The position numbers and the translations under genes are program-made. From Anaerolinea sp. (GTDB lineage Bacteria > Chloroflexota > Anaerolineae > Anaerolineales > Anaerolineaceae): 64,000 nucleotides of DNA. The notes under the pieces are model-generated. The model made no database searches. It saw nothing but the letters and a program-made list of their open reading frames with translations, and was not told the origin of the DNA. The DNA lies in NCBI GenBank assembly GCA_013824865.1, contig PNON01000007.1, positions 1 through 64,000 on the forward strand, in the 5' to 3' direction. Within the stretch, counting starts at the first letter, position 1; every line of letters begins with the position of its first letter. This document shows positions 8,387-17,160 of the stretch, piece by piece.

Positions 8387-9517
8387 TTAGTTATTCCCTC
8401 CACCCACTTTTACGCGTGGATCAACCAGGGCATAAATAAAATCCAATAGAAAGACGGTAAAAGCCAGCAAGTACGCAAAAATTATGGTTGAACCAACAAT
8501 GACAGCAGTGTCATAATAGCCAATTGCACGGTAAATGGTCCGGCCCAATCCGGGCCAGAGGAACACAGTTTCGGTAATGGTAGCGCCTGTCCATAGGCCG
8601 ATGACCAGCAAGGAAAAGTTGGTGATGATGGTGGGCAGAGTGGGGCGCAGGATGTAACGCCGTTCGATATCCCGGGGAGCCAAGCCCTTGGCTTTGGCCA
8701 TATCGACGTAATCTTCACTGGAATAGATGAGGAAGAACGTTCGCCAGGTGTAGATGCTCAAGAAGAAAGAGCTGATAATGAGCGATGAGGCAGGCAGGAT
8801 CAAATGCTTAAGCACATCAAGTGAATAGCCAATAGTTGTTTCAGGTGGGGGCGCAGAAACCATACCGCCAAACGGCAGTATCTTAAATATTGCAGCAAAA
8901 ATCAAGATAAAGAAAATTCCATAAAACCAGGGAGGGGCAGCCGAGGTTGGTGAAAGGGTTATCACCAACTTGTCCCAAAAACTACCGTACGAACGTGAAA
9001 GCATGAGCGCCAGGAAAACGCTGGAGAAGAAAAGAATGAGCTGCGAAGAGCCCATCAACAATAAGGTTGCTGGCAAACGTTCCAGAAGGATTAGCCGGAC
9101 AGTTCGCGAACCGCTGTCGCTGACCATGTATTGCGCCCTGCCAAGGTCAAGTTTCAATGCATTGAATAGGTAACGAAAGGAACGTACGACAAAGGGTGTA
9201 TCGAGCCCCAGCCTCTTTTCTTCCAGCCGGATCAGGTCCCCTACCATTTTTTGGCGGGCTTCAGGGGCAATTGGTTTATTGGCAGTCATCGCCGCGACCT
9301 TCATGATGGTGGTTTCGCGGATGTTGTTCCTCATGATCGTATCCACATACCCGCCCATGTTGGCGATCAGGATGGTGGTATATACCCCGATTACAATTGT
9401 GACAAGCAACATCAGGACTCTAAAAGACATGAACCGGACGACCCTTTTTAGGGTCACGCTTGCCGCTGATTTGAAACTTACTCCAGTACTTTCATTTGGT
9501 TCTGAGGTCATTGACAT
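8387..9517 (-). CDS. ABC transporter permease (OppB/DppB-like)
   Basis: A 376-residue membrane protein with an N-terminal helix at about residues 30-52, an extracytoplasmic segment, and a C-terminal BPD_transp_1 core. The EAA loop is AKAKGLAPRDIERRYILRPTLP, where the permease meets the ATPases. It pairs with the next permease gene. A shorter start at the third codon (also Met) is possible. It lies downstream of the binding-protein gene, separated by an 80-nt gap that holds a strong stem-loop. Confidence 0.92.
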   Translation of the reverse strand: MSMTSEPNESTGVSFKSAASVTLKRVVRFMSFRVLMLLVTIVIGVYTTILIANMGGYVDTIMRNNIRETTIMKVAAMTANKPIAPEARQKMVGDLIRLEEKRLGLDTPFVVRSFRYLFNALKLDLGRAQYMVSDSGSRTVRLILLERLPATLLLMGSSQLILFFSSVFLALMLSRSYGSFWDKLVITLSPTSAAPPWFYGIFFILIFAAIFKILPFGGMVSAPPPETTIGYSLDVLKHLILPASSLIISSFFLSIYTWRTFFLIYSSEDYVDMAKAKGLAPRDIERRYILRPTLPTIITNFSLLVIGLWTGATITETVFLWPGLGRTIYRAIGYYDTAVIVGSTIIFAYLLAFTVFLLDFIYALVDPRVKVGGGNN

Positions 9518-9534
9518 CCCTCTAATATTAGGAT

Positions 9535-9568
9535 AAATAGGGGCAAGTGGTTAAACTTGCCCCTATTT
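9535..9568 (-). terminator. Intercistronic stem-loop after the substrate-binding protein gene
   Basis: Fourteen paired bases (9535-9548 with 9555-9568) around loop GGTTAA, between the binding-protein gene and the permease genes it precedes. On the minus strand the stem is followed by only a short T-rich tail (TATTTATCC), so it may act as a leaky terminator or 3'-end stabiliser that gives more binding protein than membrane parts. On the plus strand it is followed by a run of seven T. Confidence 0.75.
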
Positions 9569-9597
9569 TTTTAGTTAAAGCTGATTAAACCTTGCGA

Positions 9598-12162
9598 TTA
9601 TTGGGTTACGAATTCAACAGCCGCAAAGGTGGGTTGGTTGACAACAGAAGGAACAACTGCAACTTCGAGCTTGTTGGAGCCAGCTGATAACTTGCCAGTG
9701 TCCTCGGCTGTCAGGGTGACGCTGTATTTACCTTCTTCTACCAGGGTGGCTTCAGTCACGAGGACGGTTGCACCAGTGGCATCGTAGAGCATCACCTTTA
9801 CATATTTAACATTGCTATCCAAATAGGGCTCGCCATTGAAGGTTACAAAAACATCAAAGGTGGCTTCCTGCCCAATGGTAACCTGTCCCGGGCCGTCTAC
9901 TTCAACTTCAGCAACCATGGGCACACCGAATGTTGCCCAACGGTCAGACAGGTCGGCGTAGTCAGCATTTTGCTTCAGGGTCAGGGTCTTCTCAGTCAGG
10001 AATACTTTATCAAGCACATATGGACCAGTGCCCATCCAGAAGTGATTGTGCTCAGCGTAGAATGCCTTCAGGTTGGCATAGCGGGCGGCAGCTTCTTCCG
10101 CGGTCAGGTAAGCGCCCATGGTGGGGGCGTACGGGATCAGGGATTCAGCAGCAGCAGCATCCAATTTTGCGGAAAGGATCTCGAGGGTGGGGCCGCCGAT
10201 GTAGCTGGTTTGTTCAATACCAGCGGGTTCAGCCTTGTCGATGGTGTAAGCGGATTCTCCTGCAGCTTCAGCCAGGTTGGCGATGGCAAATGTATGCCAG
10301 GAGGCTTCGCCGAGGTTCCACCAGGGCCAAATACCAGAACCGAGCAATTCAGCATCGGTCAGGAGGGCGTCGCTGTAGATTTCAACCACCAGCGGGTCGG
10401 TGGAAACGATCTTCCAACCCTTGAAGGTGAGCATGAAGGAATCAAACAGAGGGACAGCAGCCTCATCATAGATGGCACTCTCCGGTTTGGCGCGGTCAAA
10501 GGTCATGATCATGCTCATGATAGCATCAGCGAGGGAGAAGTTGGAGCCATCGTGCCACTTGACGGTCTCATACAGGTCAGCCGGATAGTAAGCGACAGTC
10601 TTGCGCTTGGCGGTCTGGCCTTCTGGGAACTTAGTATCAGCAGTGACGAAAGTCTGGGTTGTGGCATCCCAGTCAACCCATGCATCGCCGGGAACTTTGA
10701 TTTCGGGTGCAAAGGACAGGTTGACCCAGTCGAGCGTCTTGCCAACAGCACTACCTTCCTGGACAACGACATCCGCTTTTTCCATGCGCAGCGGCCAGGT
10801 GAGTCCGGTGTATGGATCGTACATGAGGTCAGCGCCCATGGTCATGCCGTAAGCACCATGATCAAATGTCCAGTTGGAGCCACCAATGGGGTTCCAGGGT
10901 TCAGCAAACAATTCCTGGGTAGCCCACTTCATGGTGCCACCTTCCTGGCCTTCAAAGCGCAGGGTGTACGGTCCGATCTGACCGGTTTCAACACCAGCAG
11001 CCAGGTCAGCAGTAGCAACTACATTTTTTTGATAGGGGATGAAACCTTTGCCGTCGATCAGGAACACCTGAAGGGAGTCCTCAAGAGAGAGTACCATGGC
11101 GCGTTTCATCATTTCTTTGCGCTCAGCCAGGTCTTTGTAATCTCCGGCATAGAGGCGGTCGCCCAATGTCTGGAATTCAGGATCAGGTACGTTGGAATAC
11201 CAGGCCGGGATTCCTTGCTGGCTGGAGGGCAGGTACATTTCCTGGAACGCGTTGGCTTCATCGCGGTCGATAATGGATGCTCCCCAGGCAGCGGTGTAGA
11301 CGTGCCACTGACCTTCTTCAGGTACGGAGCCGATCCAGATCGGGGAAGCTTCACCACTGGTCTTCAACTGGCGATCAACTGTGAAGCCGACAGCTTCAAA
11401 CTGGGAAGCGACATATTCGCCGATGGGAATACGGGTTTTGTCAGAGTCAGAGCGGATGATGAGGGTGAGGACAATGGGTGAGTCATTTTTATCATTCCAT
11501 TTTCCGTCAACCAGTTTGGCGCCCATACCTTCCATTTCAGCGGTGATGACTTCCTTGGCCTTGTCTAAGTTATAGGCGTATTTGGTTTCCAGGCTGCGGG
11601 CAACATCGATCAAGTCAACATAATCCGGACCCTGTGTCGTAATGGTGAACCACTTTGCCAGTCCGCCGCCTTCATATACTTCCTGGTTGATATAGTTGCG
11701 ATCAAACAACCAGTTAGTGGCTTCGCGGATCTTGCGGTTGCTGAAGGGGTTCAGCCTGCCATCAGCAAAGACAGCCGGGTTGTAGAGCATGTCGTAATAC
11801 AGGCCATTGTTGGTCGAGTATTTTACGCCAGCTTCTTTAATCGCGGGCAGGTCTTTGGAGGATAGGCCATTGGCATAAATATCAATGGCGCCTGCTTTTA
11901 ATTGGGTAAGAGCGGAGTCGGAATCCACCACAGAGAAGACGATTTCATCCAACCAGCCGCCCTTGCGGGTGGTTGGGACTGCTGTGGGTTCCGGTGGAAC
12001 CTCTGTAGGAGCAGGTGCTTCAACAACCGGTGCTTCAACAACCGGTGCTTCAACAACTGGTTCTTCAACAACCGGTGTTTCCACTTTGGGTTGGCAAGCA
12101 GCGAGTAACATGCTTGCGACAATGAGAAGTGCAACAACAAACATCAGTTTTTTCTTTAACAT
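9598..12162 (-). CDS. Family 5 ABC substrate-binding lipoprotein, apparently circularly permuted, with C-terminal Ig-like domain
   Basis: An 854-residue exported lipoprotein. The signal peptide ends in LLAAC (Cys23), followed by a VVEAP-repeat and Pro/Thr linker to about residue 66. The body carries SBP_bac_5 landmarks in inverted order. Residues 68-380 resemble the second half of the usual family: WLDEIVF, LKAGAIDIY, KIREATNWLFDR (144-155), DPEF (327-330), a late IPYQ. Residues 415-740 resemble the first half: WNPIGGSNW (423-431), KWHDGSNF (535-542), GTGPYVLDK (711-719) and a KQNADY element that normally leads directly into the LDEIVF segment. Residues about 752-854 form an Ig-like beta domain. 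AGGAGG precedes ATG. It is the first gene of the operon and should capture peptides or oligosaccharides at the cell surface. Confidence 0.88.
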   Translation of the reverse strand: MLKKKLMFVVALLIVASMLLAACQPKVETPVVEEPVVEAPVVEAPVVEAPAPTEVPPEPTAVPTTRKGGWLDEIVFSVVDSDSALTQLKAGAIDIYANGLSSKDLPAIKEAGVKYSTNNGLYYDMLYNPAVFADGRLNPFSNRKIREATNWLFDRNYINQEVYEGGGLAKWFTITTQGPDYVDLIDVARSLETKYAYNLDKAKEVITAEMEGMGAKLVDGKWNDKNDSPIVLTLIIRSDSDKTRIPIGEYVASQFEAVGFTVDRQLKTSGEASPIWIGSVPEEGQWHVYTAAWGASIIDRDEANAFQEMYLPSSQQGIPAWYSNVPDPEFQTLGDRLYAGDYKDLAERKEMMKRAMVLSLEDSLQVFLIDGKGFIPYQKNVVATADLAAGVETGQIGPYTLRFEGQEGGTMKWATQELFAEPWNPIGGSNWTFDHGAYGMTMGADLMYDPYTGLTWPLRMEKADVVVQEGSAVGKTLDWVNLSFAPEIKVPGDAWVDWDATTQTFVTADTKFPEGQTAKRKTVAYYPADLYETVKWHDGSNFSLADAIMSMIMTFDRAKPESAIYDEAAVPLFDSFMLTFKGWKIVSTDPLVVEIYSDALLTDAELLGSGIWPWWNLGEASWHTFAIANLAEAAGESAYTIDKAEPAGIEQTSYIGGPTLEILSAKLDAAAAESLIPYAPTMGAYLTAEEAAARYANLKAFYAEHNHFWMGTGPYVLDKVFLTEKTLTLKQNADYADLSDRWATFGVPMVAEVEVDGPGQVTIGQEATFDVFVTFNGEPYLDSNVKYVKVMLYDATGATVLVTEATLVEEGKYSVTLTAEDTGKLSAGSNKLEVAVVPSVVNQPTFAAVEFVTQ
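12014..12078. repeat. 15-bp tandem repeat in the lipoprotein linker
   Basis: Four to five near-identical 15-bp units (GGTGCTTCAACAACC on the plus strand) that encode the VVEAP repeats just after the lipoprotein signal peptide. The unit keeps the frame, so copy-number change would only alter linker length. Confidence 0.85.
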
Positions 12163-12696
12163 GCTTCTTCCTCCTAAAAATATGGTTACTTTGGTTTGAT
12201 GGTGATATAACCGTTCAATTCTCTTACTAGCTATTGTGCAACCACCTCCTTTCAGTAATTTATTTCTTAATGATAACCCTGGTAATTGATTACCTGGAGA
12301 ATACCCATTGTAAACTCATATCTCTATGCTCCCTCGCCTCGCTGGAAGGGATGACGCGAAATAATTGTCCGTATGCTGGGTGAGGGTTTTTTATATTTGT
12401 CTGAATGCTTGGGGAGACTCTGCTTGGTAGTATGGATTTGCGCGTCAATATACCTTCAGGTTTGCATCGTCTGGTTTCTGCCAGATTAACCATGAGGATC
12501 AGCCGTACAGGAGGTTCCGAATCTTTGGAACGCAAATCACACTCCCTGTTTCGGGTATGATGCTTGAATACCAAATAGATTTAGCATCACATTATTTTAC
12601 TACTCTTAAACAACCTTTGTCAACCAAAGGCAAAATACAAATTCATTATACAGAGTCATGATTTGATAGTCAATTTTTTCAATATTTAACTCCGGT
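12163..12696. other. Long leader/intergenic region upstream of the binding-protein operon
   Basis: About 530 nt between divergent genes. On the minus strand AGGAGG (about 12171-12176) serves the binding-protein start. A second ribosome-site-like AAAGGAGGTGG lies about 70 nt further upstream (about 12243-12253) but leads only into frames that stop after four or five codons. An inverted repeat at 12278-12297 (8-bp arms, one mismatch, loop TTGA) lies just upstream of it. Open frames elsewhere in the region show no family features. I could not identify a convincing minus-strand promoter by eye. Confidence 0.4.
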
Positions 12697-12724
12697 TTGG
12701 AAATTAGCACCTAATTGCTATAAT
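12697..12724 (+). promoter_or_regulatory. Extended -10 sigma70-like promoter of the sortase-like lipoprotein gene
   Basis: TGCTATAAT (extended -10; TATAAT at 12719-12724) with TTGGAA at 12697-12702 and a 16-nt spacer. Transcription would start near 12731, giving a leader of about 27 nt before ATG 12758. Confidence 0.65.
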
Positions 12725-12757
12725 GTAGATACGTATTTTGTTATCTCTTGGAAAATC

Positions 12758-13549
12758 ATGAAAGCTGGTGTCAATCAATCTCGCAGTGCCAAACTTGTCA
12801 TTCTGATTTTGATTGCCATATTTACAGGATGCCAGAGTGATGTAACATCCCAGGTTGTTCTGGCGGAGAGTAAGGATGCTGAATTGCCTGCATCCACCCT
12901 GGTTGTTCCACCCGCAGCAGTGCTGACATCTGCACAGGTTAATCCACCAGCAGCAGCCACGGCAACAATAACCAGCACGCTGTCACCTTCCCTGACCCCA
13001 ACACCTGAGTTCACAGCAACCCAACTGCCAACCCTCACGCCTCAAGCGGCTCCGTTCTTTGATCGGTTTGTTGCAGCCATAATGAATGGAGATGCTACGA
13101 AAGTAGTAGGTGTTTACGTCGAAAATGTGCTAGCTTTAAAGGTAGTACAACAGCCCGCAAATAATCCAGCTTTTGTTTCCGGAGTGAGAGGTGTGGCCAC
13201 TTACTTTGCCATGGTGCGCAAACAAACAGGCAACACAGGATTGCTGGCTCATAACTACCTGGCGGGAATCTATTATTATGACTTGCAGCCCGGTCAGATC
13301 GTGGTTCTTATCTATGGCGATGGTCGGACAGAGGATTTCATTGTGGAAAACAGCGAGCAATTTCAAGCGTTGAACCCCACCAGCCCCACCAGCAGTTTTG
13401 TAAATGTAGTTACAGGTGAGAAATTATCCTCCACCTCCCTTTTTAAGCGGGTATATGGTGGTGGTTATAAAACCACCTTCCAAACTTGTATAGCCCAGGG
13501 CAAAGATGCATCCTGGGGAAGATTATTTGTTATCGCACCACAAGATTAA
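12758..13549 (+). CDS. Lipoprotein with a sortase-like domain
   Basis: A 263-residue exported lipoprotein: hydrophobic signal at 10-24 with lipobox FTGC (Cys25), then a Thr/Pro/Ala-rich linker to about residue 95. The C-terminal domain has the layout of a sortase: His165 in LAHNYLAG, a PGQIVVLIYGDG strand, Cys244 in TTFQTC, and Arg254 in WGRLFV, matching the His-Cys-Arg catalytic set (TLxTC then R). Sequence similarity to ordinary sortases is otherwise low, so activity is unproven. No LPxTG substrate was seen in the window. The next gene, starting 26 nt downstream, encodes a Wzz-like protein, so a role in cell-surface polymer or protein anchoring is plausible. Confidence 0.7.
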   Translation: MKAGVNQSRSAKLVILILIAIFTGCQSDVTSQVVLAESKDAELPASTLVVPPAAVLTSAQVNPPAAATATITSTLSPSLTPTPEFTATQLPTLTPQAAPFFDRFVAAIMNGDATKVVGVYVENVLALKVVQQPANNPAFVSGVRGVATYFAMVRKQTGNTGLLAHNYLAGIYYYDLQPGQIVVLIYGDGRTEDFIVENSEQFQALNPTSPTSSFVNVVTGEKLSSTSLFKRVYGGGYKTTFQTCIAQGKDASWGRLFVIAPQD

Positions 13550-13575
13550 TAGTTACGAGTTTTATAGGAGGCATT

Positions 13576-14667
13576 ATGGCAACAGCACGTTCAGGAGTAA
13601 AAGCCATCCAAAATGGTTGGCGTATATTGATCATATCCATTGCCGCAGGTTGTATCGCAGCCCTGTCATGGTCGCTGATAACCATTCCAATGTACCGGGC
13701 TTCTGCAACCTTTCTCGTATTTCCGAATGCAAACCTGACCAGCAGCCGGGATGTGGTCAGCAGCCTGGATACTTTGGAAGGGAAAACGGTCTCAACGACC
13801 TATGCAGATATCCTGGATAGCAACCGGGTGTACCAGGATACGATTGACCGGCTGCAATTGGATGAAGCAGCGCTTAAGAACATCCGGGTATATTCGGATG
13901 TACAAACGGATACCAACATACTGATCCTGTATGTGGAGGGGCCAAATCCGCAGCTCAATACGCTGCTGGCTAATAATATTGGTCAAAATGGCATCAGCTT
14001 TATTAAAAGCATTTACCAGGTATTCGATATCTCATTCCTGGATCTGGCATTGGAGCCAACCAAACCGTATCACCCAAATCCCTGGCTGTATACACTCATT
14101 GCCGCGGGTATCGGGTTGGTGAGCGGGCTGATCTTTTTACTGCTGAGAGAATCTTTGCGTGTGCCGCTGGAATTGCTCAAGGAACGCGCGCTCACAGACA
14201 AGCAATCGCAGGCTTACACCAGGAAACATATGGTGCGTACACTGGCTCAAGAATTGGTGAAGAAGGTGGATGAACCGCTTCCATTTGGTTTGATCCACTT
14301 AACAGGGTTGGAGGATCTCATTGATGGCTTGCCGGAAGGCATGATCGCCAAAGTTATGCAGGATGTTGTAAAACAGCTTCACCACATGCTGCGTGGAAAT
14401 GATCTGGTAGCTCGTTGGGATAAACTTGAATTCAGCGTGATGCTACCTTCCACTCCTGAAACACCAGCGATCAAGACCTTTGAGCGCCTGCTTCAATCGC
14501 TTGAACAACCACTGCAGGTAGATACCGGGGATTTGATCCAACTAGTCCCTGTGGAGGGGGTGGTTATCCGTCGGCCGGAAGATACGGTTGATACCATGAT
14601 CCAGCGCGTAGAAGAAGCATTGAATACCGCGCGCACTGGCCAGACAAAAATTGTGGTCTCGAAATGA
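13576..14667 (+). CDS. Wzz-like polysaccharide co-polymerase fused to a degenerate GGDEF domain
   Basis: A 363-residue inner-membrane protein. Helices at about 18-38 and 170-191 bracket a periplasmic domain typical of Wzz/chain-length determinant proteins (YRASATFLVFP after helix 1, P-x2-P-x4-P-rich PTKPYHPNPW before helix 2). The cytoplasmic residues 215-360 fold like a GGDEF domain but the signature is replaced by WDKLEF (281-286, followed by SVMLP), so it should not make c-di-GMP and may instead sense nucleotide or a partner. AGGAGG 13566-13571 fixes ATG 13576; a longer frame from 13486 lies inside the preceding gene. Its stop overlaps the upstream region of the BcsB-like gene, making an operon. 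Confidence 0.8.
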   Translation: MATARSGVKAIQNGWRILIISIAAGCIAALSWSLITIPMYRASATFLVFPNANLTSSRDVVSSLDTLEGKTVSTTYADILDSNRVYQDTIDRLQLDEAALKNIRVYSDVQTDTNILILYVEGPNPQLNTLLANNIGQNGISFIKSIYQVFDISFLDLALEPTKPYHPNPWLYTLIAAGIGLVSGLIFLLLRESLRVPLELLKERALTDKQSQAYTRKHMVRTLAQELVKKVDEPLPFGLIHLTGLEDLIDGLPEGMIAKVMQDVVKQLHHMLRGNDLVARWDKLEFSVMLPSTPETPAIKTFERLLQSLEQPLQVDTGDLIQLVPVEGVVIRRPEDTVDTMIQRVEEALNTARTGQTKIVVSK

Positions 14668-14681
14668 TCCGGGAGGATGAG

Positions 14682-16883
14682 ATGAACCCTAAATTCCTTA
14701 ACCGTATCTTCGTCACCCTGGCAGTGATAGCTCTCATTGTGGCTATTGGTACCACCGGTCAGGTGAACGCCGCGTTACCAACCGCAGATGCTGAGGCTGT
14801 CCAAGGTAAAAACCTTTCTGCCGGGCAGACTAATCTCACATTCTATGACTTGAATATGGATTTCCCGGTATCGCTGGATGGCCCCGTCTCTGATTTTTCG
14901 ATTAAATTTAATCCCGCTGGCAACTGGCTGCCAACGGGTACTGTCACCATGGATGTGCATATCTCCGCATTTTTTTCCAGCCTGGTGATGCCGGAAGATG
15001 CCGGCGCTGTTTCCGGCCTGGTGGGCGGGGATTTGAGTGTGTACCTTAATGATCAGTTGGTGCAGATCAGCACATTGCAGCAGAGCGGCGACCAGGTTAT
15101 CCACGTGGAATTTGATTCAGCACGATTGAAGGTGCCTTCCCGGGGGGGGATCAATGTGCTGCGATTTCGCTGGGACGGCACTGCATCCTGCAAGATGAAT
15201 TTACTCTCCAGCGTTGTAATTATGCCGGAGTCAACCCTGGCATTCTCCTACGTGGTGAGTGATGCAATTATTTCGCTAAACTCGTTCCCGGTGCCATTCA
15301 TCATAGAGGATTCGCTGCAGCCTGAGCCCTTAATGCTAGTGCTGCCAGACGCACCCAGTCTGGAAGAGCTGCGCGCAGCGTTGATTGTGGCTGCTGGAGT
15401 TGGCCAGTTCAGTGGTGGGACGCAGGATCTGCAGGTATTCCGGGTATCCGATTATGCCCCTGTGGGTAATAACCTGAACTTGATCGTCGTGGCTGATTTT
15501 AACTCTCGTAAATCGGAGAAGGTCCAGAAGCTGGGCAAAATGGTTGAAAATCAGATGAATGCAGGCGAAGGAGCGATCAGCCTTTTTGAGCCGAATATTG
15601 GTGGATTTGGCCTGCTGGTTACAGGTGATGGTGAAGGCATTATCAAAGCTGCCCAGGTATTCAGTGCCAACCAGGTGTTATCTTCAGGTGATTCAGAAAC
15701 AATGATCGTCAGCACGGTTAACCCACAGGTGAAAACATCCGGCGCAGAAGATACCACGCTGAGTGACCTGGGGGTCGGAGATATCCTGCTGACCCACACA
15801 GGAGGATTATCCCAATCTCTTGATTTCTATATCCCAGCCGGACGACAAGCCCGAGCGGATTCATACTTCGGACTGATCATCAGCCATTCACAGCAATTGG
15901 ATTATCTGAGTTCAGGTCTGCAGGTGAAATTAAATGGATCACCCACTGCCAGCATCCGGTTAAATGACAACACTTCAATTCAGAATCTGTTCCAACTGAT
16001 CCTCCCATCCAGCTTGATCCATGCTGGAAGAAATACCATCGAACTGACCGCTGTCCTGAATATGCTGGATATGTGCAGCGCGCCAGAGGCAGGAGTAGCC
16101 TGGTTGCGTGTATCCGCGGATTCATTGCTGCACATTCCACAGGAAGGAGCCGTGGCAAGCGCAGTGACTCCCAGAGAGTTTAAAGATTTTCCAACTTTAT
16201 TCCTGACAGGTTCCAGGCTCGATAACGTACTAATGGTCCTATCTCCCGAAGAGCCAGGTGCATTACAGGCTGCTGGTATGTTAGCTTTTCAGCTTGGGGC
16301 AGCCTTACCGCAGCCAGATATTGTTCAATTACGTGCTGCCTGGTCAGACGCCTATGATACAGATCAGCCAGAAGGTACAAATATCATCCTTATAGGCAAA
16401 CCTTCCTCCTTTGCGCAATTAGCTGAGAAAGATTACTTTCCCGCCATGACCTTCAACCCGGATAATAGATTGAGTCCGGCCAGCAGATTGGAAATTGTGT
16501 TGGATCCGGCTGTAGACACAAATATGGGGTATCTCGCGATTCGTGGTTTTACTGAAGGGACAAGTAGAGTCTTGCTGGCGGTTCTTGGTAATAACCAGGC
16601 AGGCATAAAATACGCGGTGGACGCGATCTCTTCCATGGAAGTGGCAGGTAGTAATTTTGCCATGGTGGTTGGGAAAGGGGTTCAGTCTAGCTGGCTGGAT
16701 CAAGGCATTGCCACCGGAAAAGTCGAAATTGCTGTAACCGAAGAAACTACTATCCCGGAAGTATCCAACGCTACCCGGGAATTTAAGACCGGATTGTTGA
16801 CATGGGCATTGCCGTTGATCATTTCCCTTTTGATTCTTGCCTTTACCATGGTGTTACTGGAAGCGAAGAAGAAAGCGAAATAA
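14682..16883 (+). CDS. BcsB-like cellulose synthase regulatory subunit
   Basis: A 733-residue exported protein: N-terminal signal/anchor (about 8-30), beta-rich BcsB-type carbohydrate-binding and flavodoxin-like segments (an SLDFYIPAGR strand, an LNDNTS turn, the CSAPEAGVAW element and RLDNVLMVLSPEEPG), and a C-terminal membrane helix at about 703-725 with a basic tail EAKKKAK. BcsB proteins sit in the periplasm and bind the synthase BcsA. No bcsA-type glycosyltransferase or PilZ gene is present in the window, so it is an orphan or pairs with a synthase elsewhere. GGGAGG 14671-14676 supports ATG 14682 over the in-frame ATG at 14664. Confidence 0.8.
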   Translation: MNPKFLNRIFVTLAVIALIVAIGTTGQVNAALPTADAEAVQGKNLSAGQTNLTFYDLNMDFPVSLDGPVSDFSIKFNPAGNWLPTGTVTMDVHISAFFSSLVMPEDAGAVSGLVGGDLSVYLNDQLVQISTLQQSGDQVIHVEFDSARLKVPSRGGINVLRFRWDGTASCKMNLLSSVVIMPESTLAFSYVVSDAIISLNSFPVPFIIEDSLQPEPLMLVLPDAPSLEELRAALIVAAGVGQFSGGTQDLQVFRVSDYAPVGNNLNLIVVADFNSRKSEKVQKLGKMVENQMNAGEGAISLFEPNIGGFGLLVTGDGEGIIKAAQVFSANQVLSSGDSETMIVSTVNPQVKTSGAEDTTLSDLGVGDILLTHTGGLSQSLDFYIPAGRQARADSYFGLIISHSQQLDYLSSGLQVKLNGSPTASIRLNDNTSIQNLFQLILPSSLIHAGRNTIELTAVLNMLDMCSAPEAGVAWLRVSADSLLHIPQEGAVASAVTPREFKDFPTLFLTGSRLDNVLMVLSPEEPGALQAAGMLAFQLGAALPQPDIVQLRAAWSDAYDTDQPEGTNIILIGKPSSFAQLAEKDYFPAMTFNPDNRLSPASRLEIVLDPAVDTNMGYLAIRGFTEGTSRVLLAVLGNNQAGIKYAVDAISSMEVAGSNFAMVVGKGVQSSWLDQGIATGKVEIAVTEETTIPEVSNATREFKTGLLTWALPLIISLLILAFTMVLLEAKKKAK

Positions 16884-17049
16884 GCATGAACAGAATTTCA
16901 ATCGGACATGTTTGCTGACCTGACTGATTGTTATACGGAGATGGATCAAGCCAGATGCTACTTGGATAATGAAACCGGCATTTGGATGTCCTTTAATTAA
17001 ATAATCAGGCGTTGAAACAGTTGATCAAATAACACGTTGGGCAAATATG

Positions 17050-17078
17050 TTGATTGTAGTTCCTGATTTCTGTATAAT
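17050..17078 (+). promoter_or_regulatory. Sigma70-like promoter of the GGDEF-hemerythrin gene
   Basis: TTGATT (17050-17055), 17-nt spacer, TATAAT (17073-17078). Predicted start near 17085 leaves a leader of about 75 nt. The rest of the 277-nt gap after the BcsB gene shows nothing I can name; no c-di-GMP riboswitch core was seen. Confidence 0.75.
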
Positions 17079-17160
17079 GATTTAACTTTGTTTGGATTGA
17101 GTGTAGTGAAAATTGTCGGTAAGCAACTTAATGCGATCTTGTTAACAGGGGGTTTGACCC

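Noticed and set aside
9970-11481. 503-codon open frame on the plus strand opposite the binding-protein gene
   Set aside because: It lies antisense to a clearly coding lipoprotein, has no domain features or ribosome site, and is rich in Gly/Ser/Val as expected for a mirror of Ala/Thr/Asp codons.
12014-12078. Tandem 15-bp units considered as a CRISPR or phase-variation repeat
   Set aside because: No spacers, unit is a multiple of three and encodes VVEAP in a lipoprotein linker, so copy changes would not switch the gene off.
12290-12574. 94-codon minus-strand frame in the gap upstream of the binding-protein gene
   Set aside because: No ribosome site, mixed composition without domain features, not in line with neighbouring genes.
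12614-12630. CCTTTG/CAAAGG short inverted repeat
   Set aside because: Six pairs only, no T tract and no link to a gene end; likely chance.
16884-17049. Gap before the GGDEF-hemerythrin gene examined for a c-di-GMP riboswitch
   Set aside because: No GEMM-type core or paired helices could be recognised; only a promoter at its 3' end.
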